DNA of 64,000 nt from UMGS1590 sp900552455 (GTDB lineage Bacteria; Bacillota; Peptococcia; Peptococcales; Peptococcaceae), in NCBI GenBank assembly GCA_963931105.1, contig OZ007004.1, forward strand, positions 124,001 through 188,000, in the 5' to 3' direction. Of this stretch, positions 50,223 to 64,000 are shown one piece after another. How positions within the stretch are numbered: the stretch's first letter is position 1; every line of letters starts with the position of its first letter. The position numbers and the translations under genes are program-made. The notes beneath the pieces are model-generated. The model searched no databases and was not told the DNA's origin. It worked only from the letters and a program-made list of their open reading frames with translations.

Positions 50223-52301
50223 TTACTTACCATTGCGCTTAGCGATGATTTCATCGGCAATGGATTTTGGAACTTCTTCAAAGTGGTCGGACTGCATGGT
50301 GTAAACACCACGGCCCTGAGTGCGGGAACGCAGGTCGGTTGCATAGCCGAACATTTCAGACAGTGGAACAAAGCCACGGATGATCTGAGTGTTGTCGACT
50401 GCTTCCATACCTTCGATGCGGCCACGGCGGGAGTTCAAGTCACCCATTACATCGCCCATGTATTCTTCTGGAACGGTGATTTCGATCTTCATCACAGGTT
50501 CGAGGAGAACTGGGTCAGCCTTGAGGGCACAGTTCTTGAAGGCCATGGAACCGGCAACCTTAAATGCCATTTCGGAGGAGTCAACATCGTGGTAGGAACC
50601 ATCAACGAGGGTTGCCTTGACGTCAACAACTTCGTAACCGGCGAGGACACCGTTTTCCATTGCTTCTTTGATACCTGCTTCGATAGGCCCGATGTATTCT
50701 TTTGGCACAGCGCCACCGACGATCTTGCTTTCGAACTGGAAGCCGGAACCTGGTTCCAGTGGTTCGAGATCGATGACAGCGTGACCATACTGACCACGAC
50801 CACCGGACTGACGAACGAATTTACCTTCGCCATGAACGGCTTTGCGGATGGTTTCTTTGTAGGATACGCGTGGCTTACCAACGTTTGCTTCAACGTTGAA
50901 TTCTCTCTTGAGACGGTCAACGATGATGTCGAGGTGAAGTTCGCCCATACCAGCGATGATGGTCTGGCCGGTTTCTTCGTCGGTCCAGGCTTTGAAGGTT
51001 GGGTCTTCTTCTGCGAGCTTGGCAAGTGCGATACCCATCTTGTCCTGGTCACCCTTGGATGCAGGTTCAATAGCGATATTGATAACTGGATCTGGGAATT
51101 CCATGGATTCGAGGATGATTGGTGCATCTTCTGCGCAGAGGGAGTCACCGGTGCCAACGTCCTTCAGACCAACGGCTGCAGCGATGTCGCCGGCATAAAC
51201 CTTGTCAACTTCCTTACGATGGTTAGCGTGCATCATAACGATACGGCTGATGCGTTCGCGTTTTCCCTTGGTAGCGTTGTATACATAGCTGCCGCTTTCG
51301 AGGGTACCGGAGTATACGCGGAAGAAGGTGAGCTTCCCTACGTATGGGTCGGTCATAACCTTGAATGCGAGAGCAGAGAATGGTTCGCTGTCGCTAGGAT
51401 GACGTTCTGCTTCTTCACCATCTGGCAGGGTGCCTTTGATGGAAGGAACATCAACTGGGGATGGGCAGTAGTCTACGACTGCGTCGAGAAGGAACTGTAC
51501 ACCCTTGTTCTTGAAGGCGGAACCGCAGAGCACTGGAACAGTGTCGTTTGCGATGGTAGCCTTGCGAACGGCTTTCTTGATGTCTTTGACATCGAGGTCG
51601 CCAGTTTCGAAGAATTTTTCCATCAGTTCTTCGTCGAGTTCTGCAACGTCTTCGACGAGTTTCTGACGGTATTCGTCAACGGTATCCTGGAGATCTTCTG
51701 GAATTGGGATCTCTTCATAGTTGACGAGGTCGGTGCCTTCGAGGAACTTGTAAGCCTTCATGGTTACAAGGTCAACGAGCCCGGAGAAATCTGCTTCAGC
51801 GCCGATTGGCACCTGCATGATGAGGGCGTGAGCACCGAGACGTTCCTTGATCTGGCGGCAAACGTTGAAGTAGTTTGCGCCGGTACGGTCCATCTTGTTG
51901 ACGAACGCGATACGTGGAACGTTGTAGCGTACGGCCTGACGCCATACGGTTTCGGATTGTGGCTGTACACCGGCTACGGCGCAGAATACAGCAACGGAGC
52001 TGTCCAAAACGCGGAGAGAACGTTCTACTTCTACAGTAAAGTCGACGTGCCCTGGGGTATCGATGATGTTGATACGTTTACCTTTCCAGTGGGTCGTGGT
52101 TGCTGCAGAGGTAATGGTGATACCACGTTCCTGTTCCTGTTCCATCCAGTCCATGGTAGCAGCGCCATCATGAACTTCGCCGATCTTGTGGGAACGGCCA
52201 GTGTAGTACAGAATACGTTCGGTGGTGGTTGTCTTACCTGCGTCGATATGCGCCATAATACCAATGTTACGTGTATTTTCGAGCGAATATTCTCTTGCCA
52301 C
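50223..52301 (-). CDS. fusA: Elongation factor G
   Basis: Translocation GTPase. 692 residues. P-loop AHIDAGKTTTTERIL (about 17-31), DTPGHVDFTVEVERSLRVLD, NKMDRTGAN, and domain IV/V stretches (SGGRGQYGHAVIDLEP; DLNSRRGRIEGME) are complete. GGAGG precedes the ATG. Between rpsG and tuf as in nearly all Firmicutes. Confidence 0.98.
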   Translation of the reverse strand: MAREYSLENTRNIGIMAHIDAGKTTTTERILYYTGRSHKIGEVHDGAATMDWMEQEQERGITITSAATTTHWKGKRINIIDTPGHVDFTVEVERSLRVLDSSVAVFCAVAGVQPQSETVWRQAVRYNVPRIAFVNKMDRTGANYFNVCRQIKERLGAHALIMQVPIGAEADFSGLVDLVTMKAYKFLEGTDLVNYEEIPIPEDLQDTVDEYRQKLVEDVAELDEELMEKFFETGDLDVKDIKKAVRKATIANDTVPVLCGSAFKNKGVQFLLDAVVDYCPSPVDVPSIKGTLPDGEEAERHPSDSEPFSALAFKVMTDPYVGKLTFFRVYSGTLESGSYVYNATKGKRERISRIVMMHANHRKEVDKVYAGDIAAAVGLKDVGTGDSLCAEDAPIILESMEFPDPVINIAIEPASKGDQDKMGIALAKLAEEDPTFKAWTDEETGQTIIAGMGELHLDIIVDRLKREFNVEANVGKPRVSYKETIRKAVHGEGKFVRQSGGRGQYGHAVIDLEPLEPGSGFQFESKIVGGAVPKEYIGPIEAGIKEAMENGVLAGYEVVDVKATLVDGSYHDVDSSEMAFKVAGSMAFKNCALKADPVLLEPVMKIEITVPEEYMGDVMGDLNSRRGRIEGMEAVDNTQIIRGFVPLSEMFGYATDLRSRTQGRGVYTMQSDHFEEVPKSIADEIIAKRNGK

Positions 52302-52348
52302 TGATAATCCTCCTTTGTATTAGTAATGAGTATATATCTAAAAAATGA

Positions 52349-52819
52349 TTACCAACGATAATGAGCAAATGCCTTGTTGGCTTCTGCCATTCTGTGGGTT
52401 TCTTCTTTCTTCTTCACAGCGCCGCCGGTGTTGTTTGCAGCATCCATGATTTCGTTAGCGAGACGAAGATCCATGGTCTTTTCACCGCGCTTGCGAGCGA
52501 AGGATACGAGCCAGCGAAGGCCGAGGGTCTGACGACGGTCTGCGCGAACTTCGATTGGTACCTGATAGTTTGCACCACCAACGCGGCGTGCCTTAACTTC
52601 AAGTACAGGCATGATGTTTTTCAGAGCTTCTTCGAAAACATCGATGGCTTCATTTCCGGTTTTTTCAGCGACAATGTCAAATGCGCTGTATACGATATGT
52701 TCAGCTACACCCTTCTTACCATCAAGCATGATCTGGTTGATGAGCTTGGTGACCTGCTTGCTGTTGTAAATTGGGTCAGCGAGTACTTCTCTCTTTGGAG
52801 CTTGTGCTTTTCTGGACAT
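52349..52819 (-). CDS. rpsG: 30S ribosomal protein S7
   Basis: Primary 16S-binding protein that nucleates the 30S head. 156 residues, standard length. Sequence starts MSRKAQAPKREVLADP and carries LINQIMLDGKKGVAE and the beta-hairpin region RVGGANYQVPIEVR. In E. coli S7 autoregulates the str operon. GGAGG precedes the ATG. Confidence 0.98.
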   Translation of the reverse strand: MSRKAQAPKREVLADPIYNSKQVTKLINQIMLDGKKGVAEHIVYSAFDIVAEKTGNEAIDVFEEALKNIMPVLEVKARRVGGANYQVPIEVRADRRQTLGLRWLVSFARKRGEKTMDLRLANEIMDAANNTGGAVKKKEETHRMAEANKAFAHYRW

Positions 52820-52871
52820 GAGTGCCTCCTTTCACTGTTTCATCCAAGTGTGATTATCTGATATCGTCCAA

Positions 52872-53243
52872 TTACTTAGGACGCTTGGTGCCGTATTTAG
52901 AACGGGACTGTCTGCGGTCGTTAACGCCTGCTGCATCCAGGGTGCCGCGTACGAGATGGTAACGAACACCTGGAAGGTCACGAACTCTCCCGCCGCGTAC
53001 GAGTACGACGCTGTGTTCCTGCAGGTTGTGACCGATCCCTGGGATGTAAACAGTTACTTCGGTGCCATTGGTCAGACGGACACGGGCTACTTTACGAAGT
53101 GCAGAGTTAGGTTTCTTAGGGGTCGTGGTGTACACTCTGGTGCAGAGACCTCTCTTCTGTGGGTTGCTCTGCAGTGCAGGAGTAGTGGATTTTTTACGAC
53201 TGGACTGTCTCCCTTTGTTAACCAGCTGATTGATTGTTGGCAT
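52872..53243 (-). CDS. rpsL: 30S ribosomal protein S12 with Arg at position 88
   Basis: Decoding-centre protein. 123 residues. TTTPKKPNSALRKVARVRL (Lys43 and Lys44 present) and NLQEHSVVLVRGGRVRDLP. The residue matching E. coli K88 (K87 without Met) is Arg, codon CGT at 52980-52982; K88R is a known streptomycin-resistance change. AAGGAGG precedes the ATG. First gene of the str operon, with a long structured leader. Confidence 0.97.
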   Translation of the reverse strand: MPTINQLVNKGRQSSRKKSTTPALQSNPQKRGLCTRVYTTTPKKPNSALRKVARVRLTNGTEVTVYIPGIGHNLQEHSVVLVRGGRVRDLPGVRYHLVRGTLDAAGVNDRRQSRSKYGTKRPK

Positions 53244-53397
53244 ACTGCCACCTCCTTATTAGAATTTGATTTCGTCAGGACTGACTGCTCGCCCGCGCGA
53301 AATCGCAGCGGCAGTAGCAAACTTGTTTGTCTGACGACTCCCATGCTTGTGAACGGGAGGTTACCCTTCATTCATCGGGAACCTTCGACAAACACAA
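53244..53397 (-). ncRNA. Structured leader RNA of the rpsL-rpsG-fusA-tuf operon
   Basis: About 154-base 5' UTR on the minus strand. An outer stem TGTTTGTC/GACAAACA (53387-53394 with 53324-53331) encloses two hairpins: GGTT-CCC...GGG-T-AACC (53359-53383) and CTCCC...GGGAG (53338-53359). Then a hairpin CTGCCGCTGCG...CGCGCGGGCGAGCAG (53285-53314) and a small GTCAG-TC-CTGAC hairpin (53274-53285) before the ribosome site. Candidate autoregulatory leader; not matched to a known family by me. Confidence 0.6.
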
Positions 53398-53403
53398 TTA
53401 AGA

Positions 53404-53432
53404 ATATAGCATGACGGCGAAGGATTGTCAAT
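53404..53432 (-). promoter_or_regulatory. Promoter of the str operon
   Basis: Minus TTGACA (53427-53432), 17 bp, TATATT (53404-53409). Near consensus. Transcription starts about 155 bases before rpsL. Confidence 0.8.
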
Positions 53433-53541
53433 GGTTTTTCGCAAATTTTATATCAACGTTTCCCGGCGTGTCCTTTCTGTATAAATGCGGTAACGGTGGT
53501 GTTTGCGCTGTGTATATCATTAATAAGTCGCCAGTTAAATT
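53433..53541. other. Gap between rpoC terminator and str promoter
   Basis: About 110 bases of AT-rich sequence. I see no gene or further signal here. The L7Ae-like gene found at this place in many Firmicutes is absent. Confidence 0.5.
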
Positions 53542-53576
53542 AAAAGAGCACGATCATTTCACGATCGTGCTCTTTT
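53542..53576 (-). terminator. Intrinsic terminator after rpoC
   Basis: AAAAGAGCACGAT, 9-base loop, ATCGTGCTCTTTT: perfect 13-bp stem with T-run on the minus strand. 21 bases after the rpoC stop. It ends the rpoBC transcript before the str promoter. Confidence 0.9.
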
Positions 53577-53596
53577 GTCAGATTATTCTACTCAGA

Positions 53597-57163
<3,567 letters not shown>

Positions 57164-57193
57164 AAGAGACGCTCCCTTCTAAATCGAACGGTA

Positions 57194-60100
57194 TCAGTCG
57201 TCTAAACTATCATCGGCAATGACGAAAAGATCATCATCGTCTTCCAAGTCTCCCTCTTCGAACAGGGAGAAATCTTCATCTGCAGCCAGCTCGTCGTCGA
57301 ACGCTTCGTCGTCGGTGTTCACATCGACCACTTCGTCGCCGCGACCGTCGCTGTCGCTGTCAGAATCGTGCACATGATGAGCAGCAAAGTCTTTTGGCTG
57401 TTCTTCAAGATCGCCATCGTCATCAGACATATCAATCTCGTTGTTATCCTCGTCAAGGATGCGGATATCCAGGCAGAGGGACTGCAGTTCCTTCATGAGA
57501 ACCTTGAAGGCTTCCGGCACCCCTGCTTCTGGCAGGTTTTCGCCCTTGACGATGGCTTCATAGGTCTTCACACGGCCGACAACATCGTCACTCTTGACAG
57601 TGAGCATTTCCTGCAGCGTGTGGGAAGCGCCGTATGCTTCGAGCGCCCAAACTTCCATTTCCCCAAAACGCTGGCCACCAAACTGCGCTTTACCGCCGAG
57701 AGGCTGCTGCGTAACGAGGGAGTATGGCCCAATGGAACGTGCGTGGATCTTGTCGTCGACCAGGTGCATCAGCTTGAGGTAGTACATGTACCCAACGGTG
57801 ACAGGGTTGTCGAATGGACGCCCCGTGCGGCCATCGCGCAGCACAAATTTACCGCTACGATCAAAGCCAGCCTTTTCGAGCATGTCGCCGATGTCCTTCT
57901 CGCTGGCGCCGTCGAACGCACTCGTTGCAAAATGCAGACCAAGCGCTTTCGCAGCCATACCGAGGTGGACCTCGAGGATCTGCCCGATGTTCATACGGCT
58001 AGGTACGCCGAGTGGGTTCAGCACGATATCAACAGGCGTGCCATCTGGCAGGAATGGCATATCGCATTCCGGCAGCACGCGGGAAACAACACCCTTGTTC
58101 CCGTGGCGCCCAGCCATCTTGTCACCCTGGGAGATCTTACGTTTCTGTGCAACATACACGCGAACAACCTCGTTGACGCCAGGAGAGAGCTCATCGCCAT
58201 TCTTGCGGGTGAATACCTTGACATCGACAACAATACCGCTGCCGCCGTGTGGCACACGCAGAGACGTGTCGCGCACTTCACGCGCTTTTTCACCGAAGAT
58301 GGCGCGCAGCAGACGTTCCTCAGCAGTCAGCTCCGTTTCGCCCTTTGGCGTAACCTTACCGACAAGGATATCCCCAGCGCGGATCTCTGCACCAATGCGG
58401 ATGATACCGCGGTTGTCCAGATTCTTCAGCACATCTTCGCCGACATTTGGAATGTCGCGGGTGATCTCTTCCGGCCCCAGCTTCGTATCGCGGGAGTCGC
58501 ATTCAAATTCATCAATATGGATAGAGGTGTACACGTCTTCCTTAACAAGACGTTCGCTGAGCAGAACAGCGTCCTCGTAGTTGTAACCTTCCCAGTTCAT
58601 GAAGGCGATCAGCGCGTTGCGGCCGAGGGAAAGTTCCCCGTTGGAGGTCGATGGACCATCCGCCAGAATGTCGCCCTCGTTCACATGCTGACCCTTCGAC
58701 ACCAGAACATGCTGGTTGATGCAGCTGCCCTGGTTGGAGCCCTTGAACTTCGTCAGCTTATAGACATCGCGTTCGCCGCCGTCACCGCGCACGTGGATCT
58801 CGTCCGCAGATACATAGCTTACGATCCCGCTGTGACGCGCGATCGCAAACACGCAGGAGTCATAACCAGCACGGTATTCCATACCCGTACCGACAAATGG
58901 TGCCTCCGTAACAAGCAGCGGCACAGCCTGGCGCTGCATGTTCGTCCCCATGAGGGCGCGGTTCGCGTCGTCGTGTTCAAGGAATGGGATGAGCGCCGTA
59001 GCAATGGAGACCACCTGCTTTGGCGATACGTCCATGTACTCAACGCTTTCTTTTTCAACGACAAGGTTTTCTTCCCCGCGACGGGCGTCAACCTTATCCT
59101 GAATGATCATGTTGTTTTCATCAAGCTCCGTGTTCGCCTGAGCGATCGTGAACTTTTCTTCCACGTCTGCCGTCAGATATTCGATATCATCCGTAACGTG
59201 GCAGTCGTTTACCTTGCGGTACGGCGTTTCGATAAAGCCATACTCATTGATGCGCCCGTAAGTCGCCAGCGAGTTGATCAGACCAATGTTTGGACCTTCA
59301 GGCGTTTCGATCGGGCACATACGGCCATAGTGAGAGTGGTGAACGTCGCGCACTTCCATGCCCGCACGTTCACGGGAGAGCCCGCCAGGCCCCAGCGCCG
59401 AGAGACGACGCTTATGCGTCAGCTCAGCCAGCGGATTGATCTGGTCCATAAACTGGGACAACTGCGAGCTGCCGAAGAATTCCTTGATGCTCGCAACAAC
59501 CGGACGGATGTTGATCAGACTCTGTGGCGTAACCTCGTTTGGATCCTGCGTCGTCATGCGCTCACGCACATTGCGCTCCATACGCGTCAGCCCAATGCGG
59601 AACTGATTCTGCAAAAGCTCGCCAACGCTGCGGATGCGGCGGTTGCCCAGATGGTCGATATCGTCCACCGTGTAGCCCTCCGCCCCGTGCATCAGCGAAA
59701 GCATATAACGATAAGCCGCCAGAATATCATCCAGCGTCAGATTTTTAATATGTTTGTCAATGTCAAGCCCCAGCTTCTTGTTGATCTTATAGCGCCCAAC
59801 CTTCGCCAGATCGTAACGCTTGTGGTCAAAGAAGAGAGAATTGATCAGATTGCGTGCGCTCTCAACCGTTGGCGGATCACCAGGACGCAGACGCTTGTAG
59901 ATCTCGATCAGCGCCTCCGGCTCATTCGACGTCGTATCCTTTTCGATCGTCGGCATGATCATCTCATCGCCAGCGAACAGATTCATGATGTCATCGTTGT
60001 GGCTGTAGCCCAGCGCACGCAGAAGCACCGTTGCCGGCAGCTTTCTCGTGCGGTCCAAACGTACATACATCACATCGTTCGCATCCGATTCCAGCTCCAG

Positions 60101-60610
60101 CCAGGCCCCGCGGTTTGGGATCACCGTGCAGCCATAGAGCGCCTTACCGGCCGTGTCGATCTCACGATTGTAGTAAACGCCAGGGCTTCGCACCAACTGG
60201 CTGACAATTACACGTTCAGCCCCGTTGATCACAAACGTACCCTGTTCAGTCATCAGCGGGAAGTCCCCCATGAAAACTTCCTGTTCTTTGATCTCGCCGC
60301 TCTCCTTGTTGAGCAGACGCACTTTAATACGCAATGGTGCAGCATAGGTGGCATCACGGTCCTTGCATTCCTCCACACTATACTTTGGTTCACCAAAACT
60401 CGACGTCAGAAAATCGAGCTGAAGCGTATCGGAAAAGTCCGTGATCGGAGAAACCTCTTCAAATGTTTCCTTTAACCCTTCTTCAAGAAACCAATTATAG
60501 GAATTACGCTGGATCGCGATCAGATTCGGCATCTCCATGATTTCTTTGATCTTTGAAAAGCTATGTCGCTCTGTCAATGCATGGCTGCTTAATTCAACCA
60601 AAGCGTTCAC
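57194..60610 (-). CDS. rpoB: RNA polymerase beta subunit
   Basis: About 1138 residues. Rifampicin pocket FFGSSQLSQFMDQINPLAEL ... HKRRLSALGPGG is present with wild-type Asp516, His526 and Ser531 equivalents; position 518 is Ile where E. coli has Asn. KMAGRHGNKGV and other catalytic blocks are intact. The last ~75 residues are a very acidic Asp/Glu/Ser tail. Start: frame opens with GTG at 60610, but AAGGGGTG is better spaced for the TTG at 60601; start uncertain. Two promoters lie upstream. Confidence 0.97.
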   Translation of the reverse strand: MNALVELSSHALTERHSFSKIKEIMEMPNLIAIQRNSYNWFLEEGLKETFEEVSPITDFSDTLQLDFLTSSFGEPKYSVEECKDRDATYAAPLRIKVRLLNKESGEIKEQEVFMGDFPLMTEQGTFVINGAERVIVSQLVRSPGVYYNREIDTAGKALYGCTVIPNRGAWLELESDANDVMYVRLDRTRKLPATVLLRALGYSHNDDIMNLFAGDEMIMPTIEKDTTSNEPEALIEIYKRLRPGDPPTVESARNLINSLFFDHKRYDLAKVGRYKINKKLGLDIDKHIKNLTLDDILAAYRYMLSLMHGAEGYTVDDIDHLGNRRIRSVGELLQNQFRIGLTRMERNVRERMTTQDPNEVTPQSLINIRPVVASIKEFFGSSQLSQFMDQINPLAELTHKRRLSALGPGGLSRERAGMEVRDVHHSHYGRMCPIETPEGPNIGLINSLATYGRINEYGFIETPYRKVNDCHVTDDIEYLTADVEEKFTIAQANTELDENNMIIQDKVDARRGEENLVVEKESVEYMDVSPKQVVSIATALIPFLEHDDANRALMGTNMQRQAVPLLVTEAPFVGTGMEYRAGYDSCVFAIARHSGIVSYVSADEIHVRGDGGERDVYKLTKFKGSNQGSCINQHVLVSKGQHVNEGDILADGPSTSNGELSLGRNALIAFMNWEGYNYEDAVLLSERLVKEDVYTSIHIDEFECDSRDTKLGPEEITRDIPNVGEDVLKNLDNRGIIRIGAEIRAGDILVGKVTPKGETELTAEERLLRAIFGEKAREVRDTSLRVPHGGSGIVVDVKVFTRKNGDELSPGVNEVVRVYVAQKRKISQGDKMAGRHGNKGVVSRVLPECDMPFLPDGTPVDIVLNPLGVPSRMNIGQILEVHLGMAAKALGLHFATSAFDGASEKDIGDMLEKAGFDRSGKFVLRDGRTGRPFDNPVTVGYMYYLKLMHLVDDKIHARSIGPYSLVTQQPLGGKAQFGGQRFGEMEVWALEAYGASHTLQEMLTVKSDDVVGRVKTYEAIVKGENLPEAGVPEAFKVLMKELQSLCLDIRILDEDNNEIDMSDDDGDLEEQPKDFAAHHVHDSDSDSDGRGDEVVDVNTDDEAFDDELAADEDFSLFEEGDLEDDDDLFVIADDSLDD

Positions 60611-60646
60611 CCCTTACTAAAACTATAGACGAAGCTGCGTACGACA

Positions 60647-60674
60647 ATTATATCCAACAATGGTATACCGTCAA
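60647..60674 (-). promoter_or_regulatory. rpoBC promoter P2
   Basis: Minus TTGACG (60669-60674), 16 bp, TATAAT (60647-60652). About 37-45 bases before the rpoB start. Confidence 0.75.
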
Positions 60675-60701
60675 GGATACCATCATAACAATAGCTAATC
60701 A

Positions 60702-60730
60702 ATTTTAGTGCAAAACGCGCGCCCTGTCAA
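60702..60730 (-). promoter_or_regulatory. rpoBC promoter P1
   Basis: Minus TTGACA (60725-60730), 17 bp, TAAAAT (60702-60707). Tandem with P2, 55 bp upstream. Confidence 0.75.
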
Positions 60731-60880
60731 GCATTTTCCGTGGATATTTCTCACAAATATTTTTCACAAACAGTGGCCGCGCGCGTGCTCATTATTTTTC
60801 CCCAGCCTGCGAAAAACTTTTCGCGCCAGGCGATCCCTTTTCCACAAAATCCAGCGCACATTTTTCACGCCAGAAATAGA

Positions 60881-60918
60881 AAAAACACATTCCTCCAACC
60901 AATGAAAGAATGTGTTTT
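60881..60918 (-). terminator. Intrinsic terminator after tRNA-Val
   Basis: Minus AAAACACATTC, 15-base loop, GAATGTGTTTTTT. Perfect 11-bp stem with T-run, 8 bases after the tRNA. Confidence 0.85.
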
Positions 60919-60925
60919 CTTTTCT

Positions 60926-60998
60926 GGGCGATACTGGACTCGAACCAGCGACCCCCTGCATGTGAGGCAGATACTCTAACCAACTGAGCTAATCACCC
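60926..60998 (-). tRNA. tRNA-Val (anticodon CAC)
   Basis: 73 bases. Acceptor arms GGGTGAT/ATCGCCC pair with one G-U; D-arm GCTCAGTTGGTTAGAGT, anticodon loop CTCACAT giving CAC, T-arm GCTGG-TTCGAGT-CCAGT. CCA is not encoded. It reads GTG Val codons. It has its own promoter and terminator. Confidence 0.95.
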
Positions 60999-61010
60999 TT
61001 AACAATGAAT

Positions 61011-61039
61011 ACCTTAGCACGAATCTCACAATCTGTCAA
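61011..61039 (-). promoter_or_regulatory. Promoter of tRNA-Val
   Basis: Minus TTGACA (61034-61039), 17 bp, TAAGGT (61011-61016), 12 bases before the tRNA. It lies after the 5S terminator, so the tRNA may be made independently of the rRNA operon. Confidence 0.6.
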
Positions 61040-61054
61040 ATCAAATTCACATAC

Positions 61055-61084
61055 AAAAAAACCACCCTGCACAAGCAAGGTGGT
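61055..61084 (-). terminator. Intrinsic terminator of the rRNA operon
   Basis: Minus ACCACCTTGC-TTGT-GCAGGGTGGT followed by TTTTTT. 10-bp stem with two G-U pairs, a few bases after the 5S end. Confidence 0.85.
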
Positions 61085-61089
61085 ATATG

Positions 61090-61206
61090 TCCTGGCAATG
61101 ACCTATCTTCCCAGCAAAAGACCAGCAAGTATTGTCGGCGCTGAAGGGCTTAACTTCTGTGTTCGGGATGGGAACAGGTGTGACCCCTTCGCTATCGTCA
61201 CCAGGA
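61090..61206 (-). rRNA. 5S ribosomal RNA
   Basis: About 117 bases. Minus strand starts CCTGGTGACGATAGCG and has the conserved CCCATCCCGAACACAGAAG and TTAAGCCCTTCAGCGCCGA; terminal helix CCTGG/CCAGG. Ends are estimated to a few bases. Confidence 0.95.
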
Positions 61207-61300
61207 TATTTACTTTCTTTGAGTTTGCTTCTCGCTCCCTCAAAATTACACAGTAACTTTCTTCTCTGACTAGCTCGCTTCCTTCGCTTTCCTCACTCTT

Positions 61301-64000
<2,700 letters not shown>

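Larger units (their letters stand above)
60611..60925. other. Region between rpoB and tRNA-Val
   Basis: 315 bases with two rpoB promoters and the tRNA-Val terminator. No gene is seen. Several short frames here have no ribosome site. Confidence 0.6.

Noticed and set aside
57368..60475. 1035-codon plus-strand open frame opposite rpoB
   Set aside because: Shadow of rpoB produced by its codon bias; Trp/His/Arg-poor family features and no start signal.

Overview
The window looks like chromosomal core DNA of an anaerobic Bacillota (Firmicutes) with mid-to-high GC. Evidence seen: a dcw cluster with a PASTA-carrying PBP, strong AGGAGG-type ribosome binding sites, TTGACA/TATAAT promoters, T-run intrinsic terminators, the rpoB-rpoC and rpsL-rpsG-fusA-tuf order, QueH and a class I preQ1 riboswitch. 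An SLH-like module on a lipoprotein oxidoreductase and the protein character would fit Negativicutes (an Acidaminococcaceae or Selenomonadales relative), but that placement is a guess. Nearly all genes lie on the minus strand.

Layout: 1-14900, dcw cluster read right to left: mraZ, rsmH, ftsL, PASTA PBP, murF, an inserted P1-family peptidase, mraY, murD, ftsW, murG, murC, ftsQ and probably the first codons of the next division gene. murE is missing from its usual place. 15000-18500, a 2-hydroxyacid dehydrogenase, an EcsC-family protein, a radical SAM activase-like protein and a HAD phosphatase. 18700-24900, prfA-prmC-MFS transporter and DUF1385, split by a plus-strand orphan phage-like replication gene with three degenerate ~185-bp leader repeats. 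24900-30200, a lipoprotein FAD oxidoreductase with an aspartate racemase, a MazG-like hydrolase, a metallophosphoesterase, a macro-domain protein and a lipoprotein. 30400-36800, a FtsX-type ABC transporter, a two-component system, an alkyltransferase-like protein, a membrane protein and QueH in one direction.

36880-43000, topoisomerase III (plus), an SdpR/SdpI-like repressor and immunity pair with a 27-bp operator, and the preQ1-riboswitch-controlled queDECF operon. With queH this gives most of the queuosine pathway. 43000-48700, an Fe-S aldo/keto reductase, an AbiE type IV toxin-antitoxin pair with an operator over its -10 box, a GNAT enzyme, a GMP synthase whose glutaminase domain is shrunken and lacks its catalytic residues, and a LysR regulator. 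49000-60600, tuf, fusA, rpsG, rpsL (with a highly structured leader and an Arg at the streptomycin-resistance position 88), rpoC and rpoB. 60900-64000, tRNA-Val(CAC), 5S rRNA and most of 23S rRNA, also minus strand, so the rRNA operon lies just upstream of rpoB.

Most interesting for follow-up: the repeat array before the orphan replication gene, the folded rpsL leader, the terminator-like hairpin at the predicted transcription start of prfA, the degenerate GuaA, and low-complexity extensions on three divisome proteins. No CRISPR array, transposase or complete prophage was seen.
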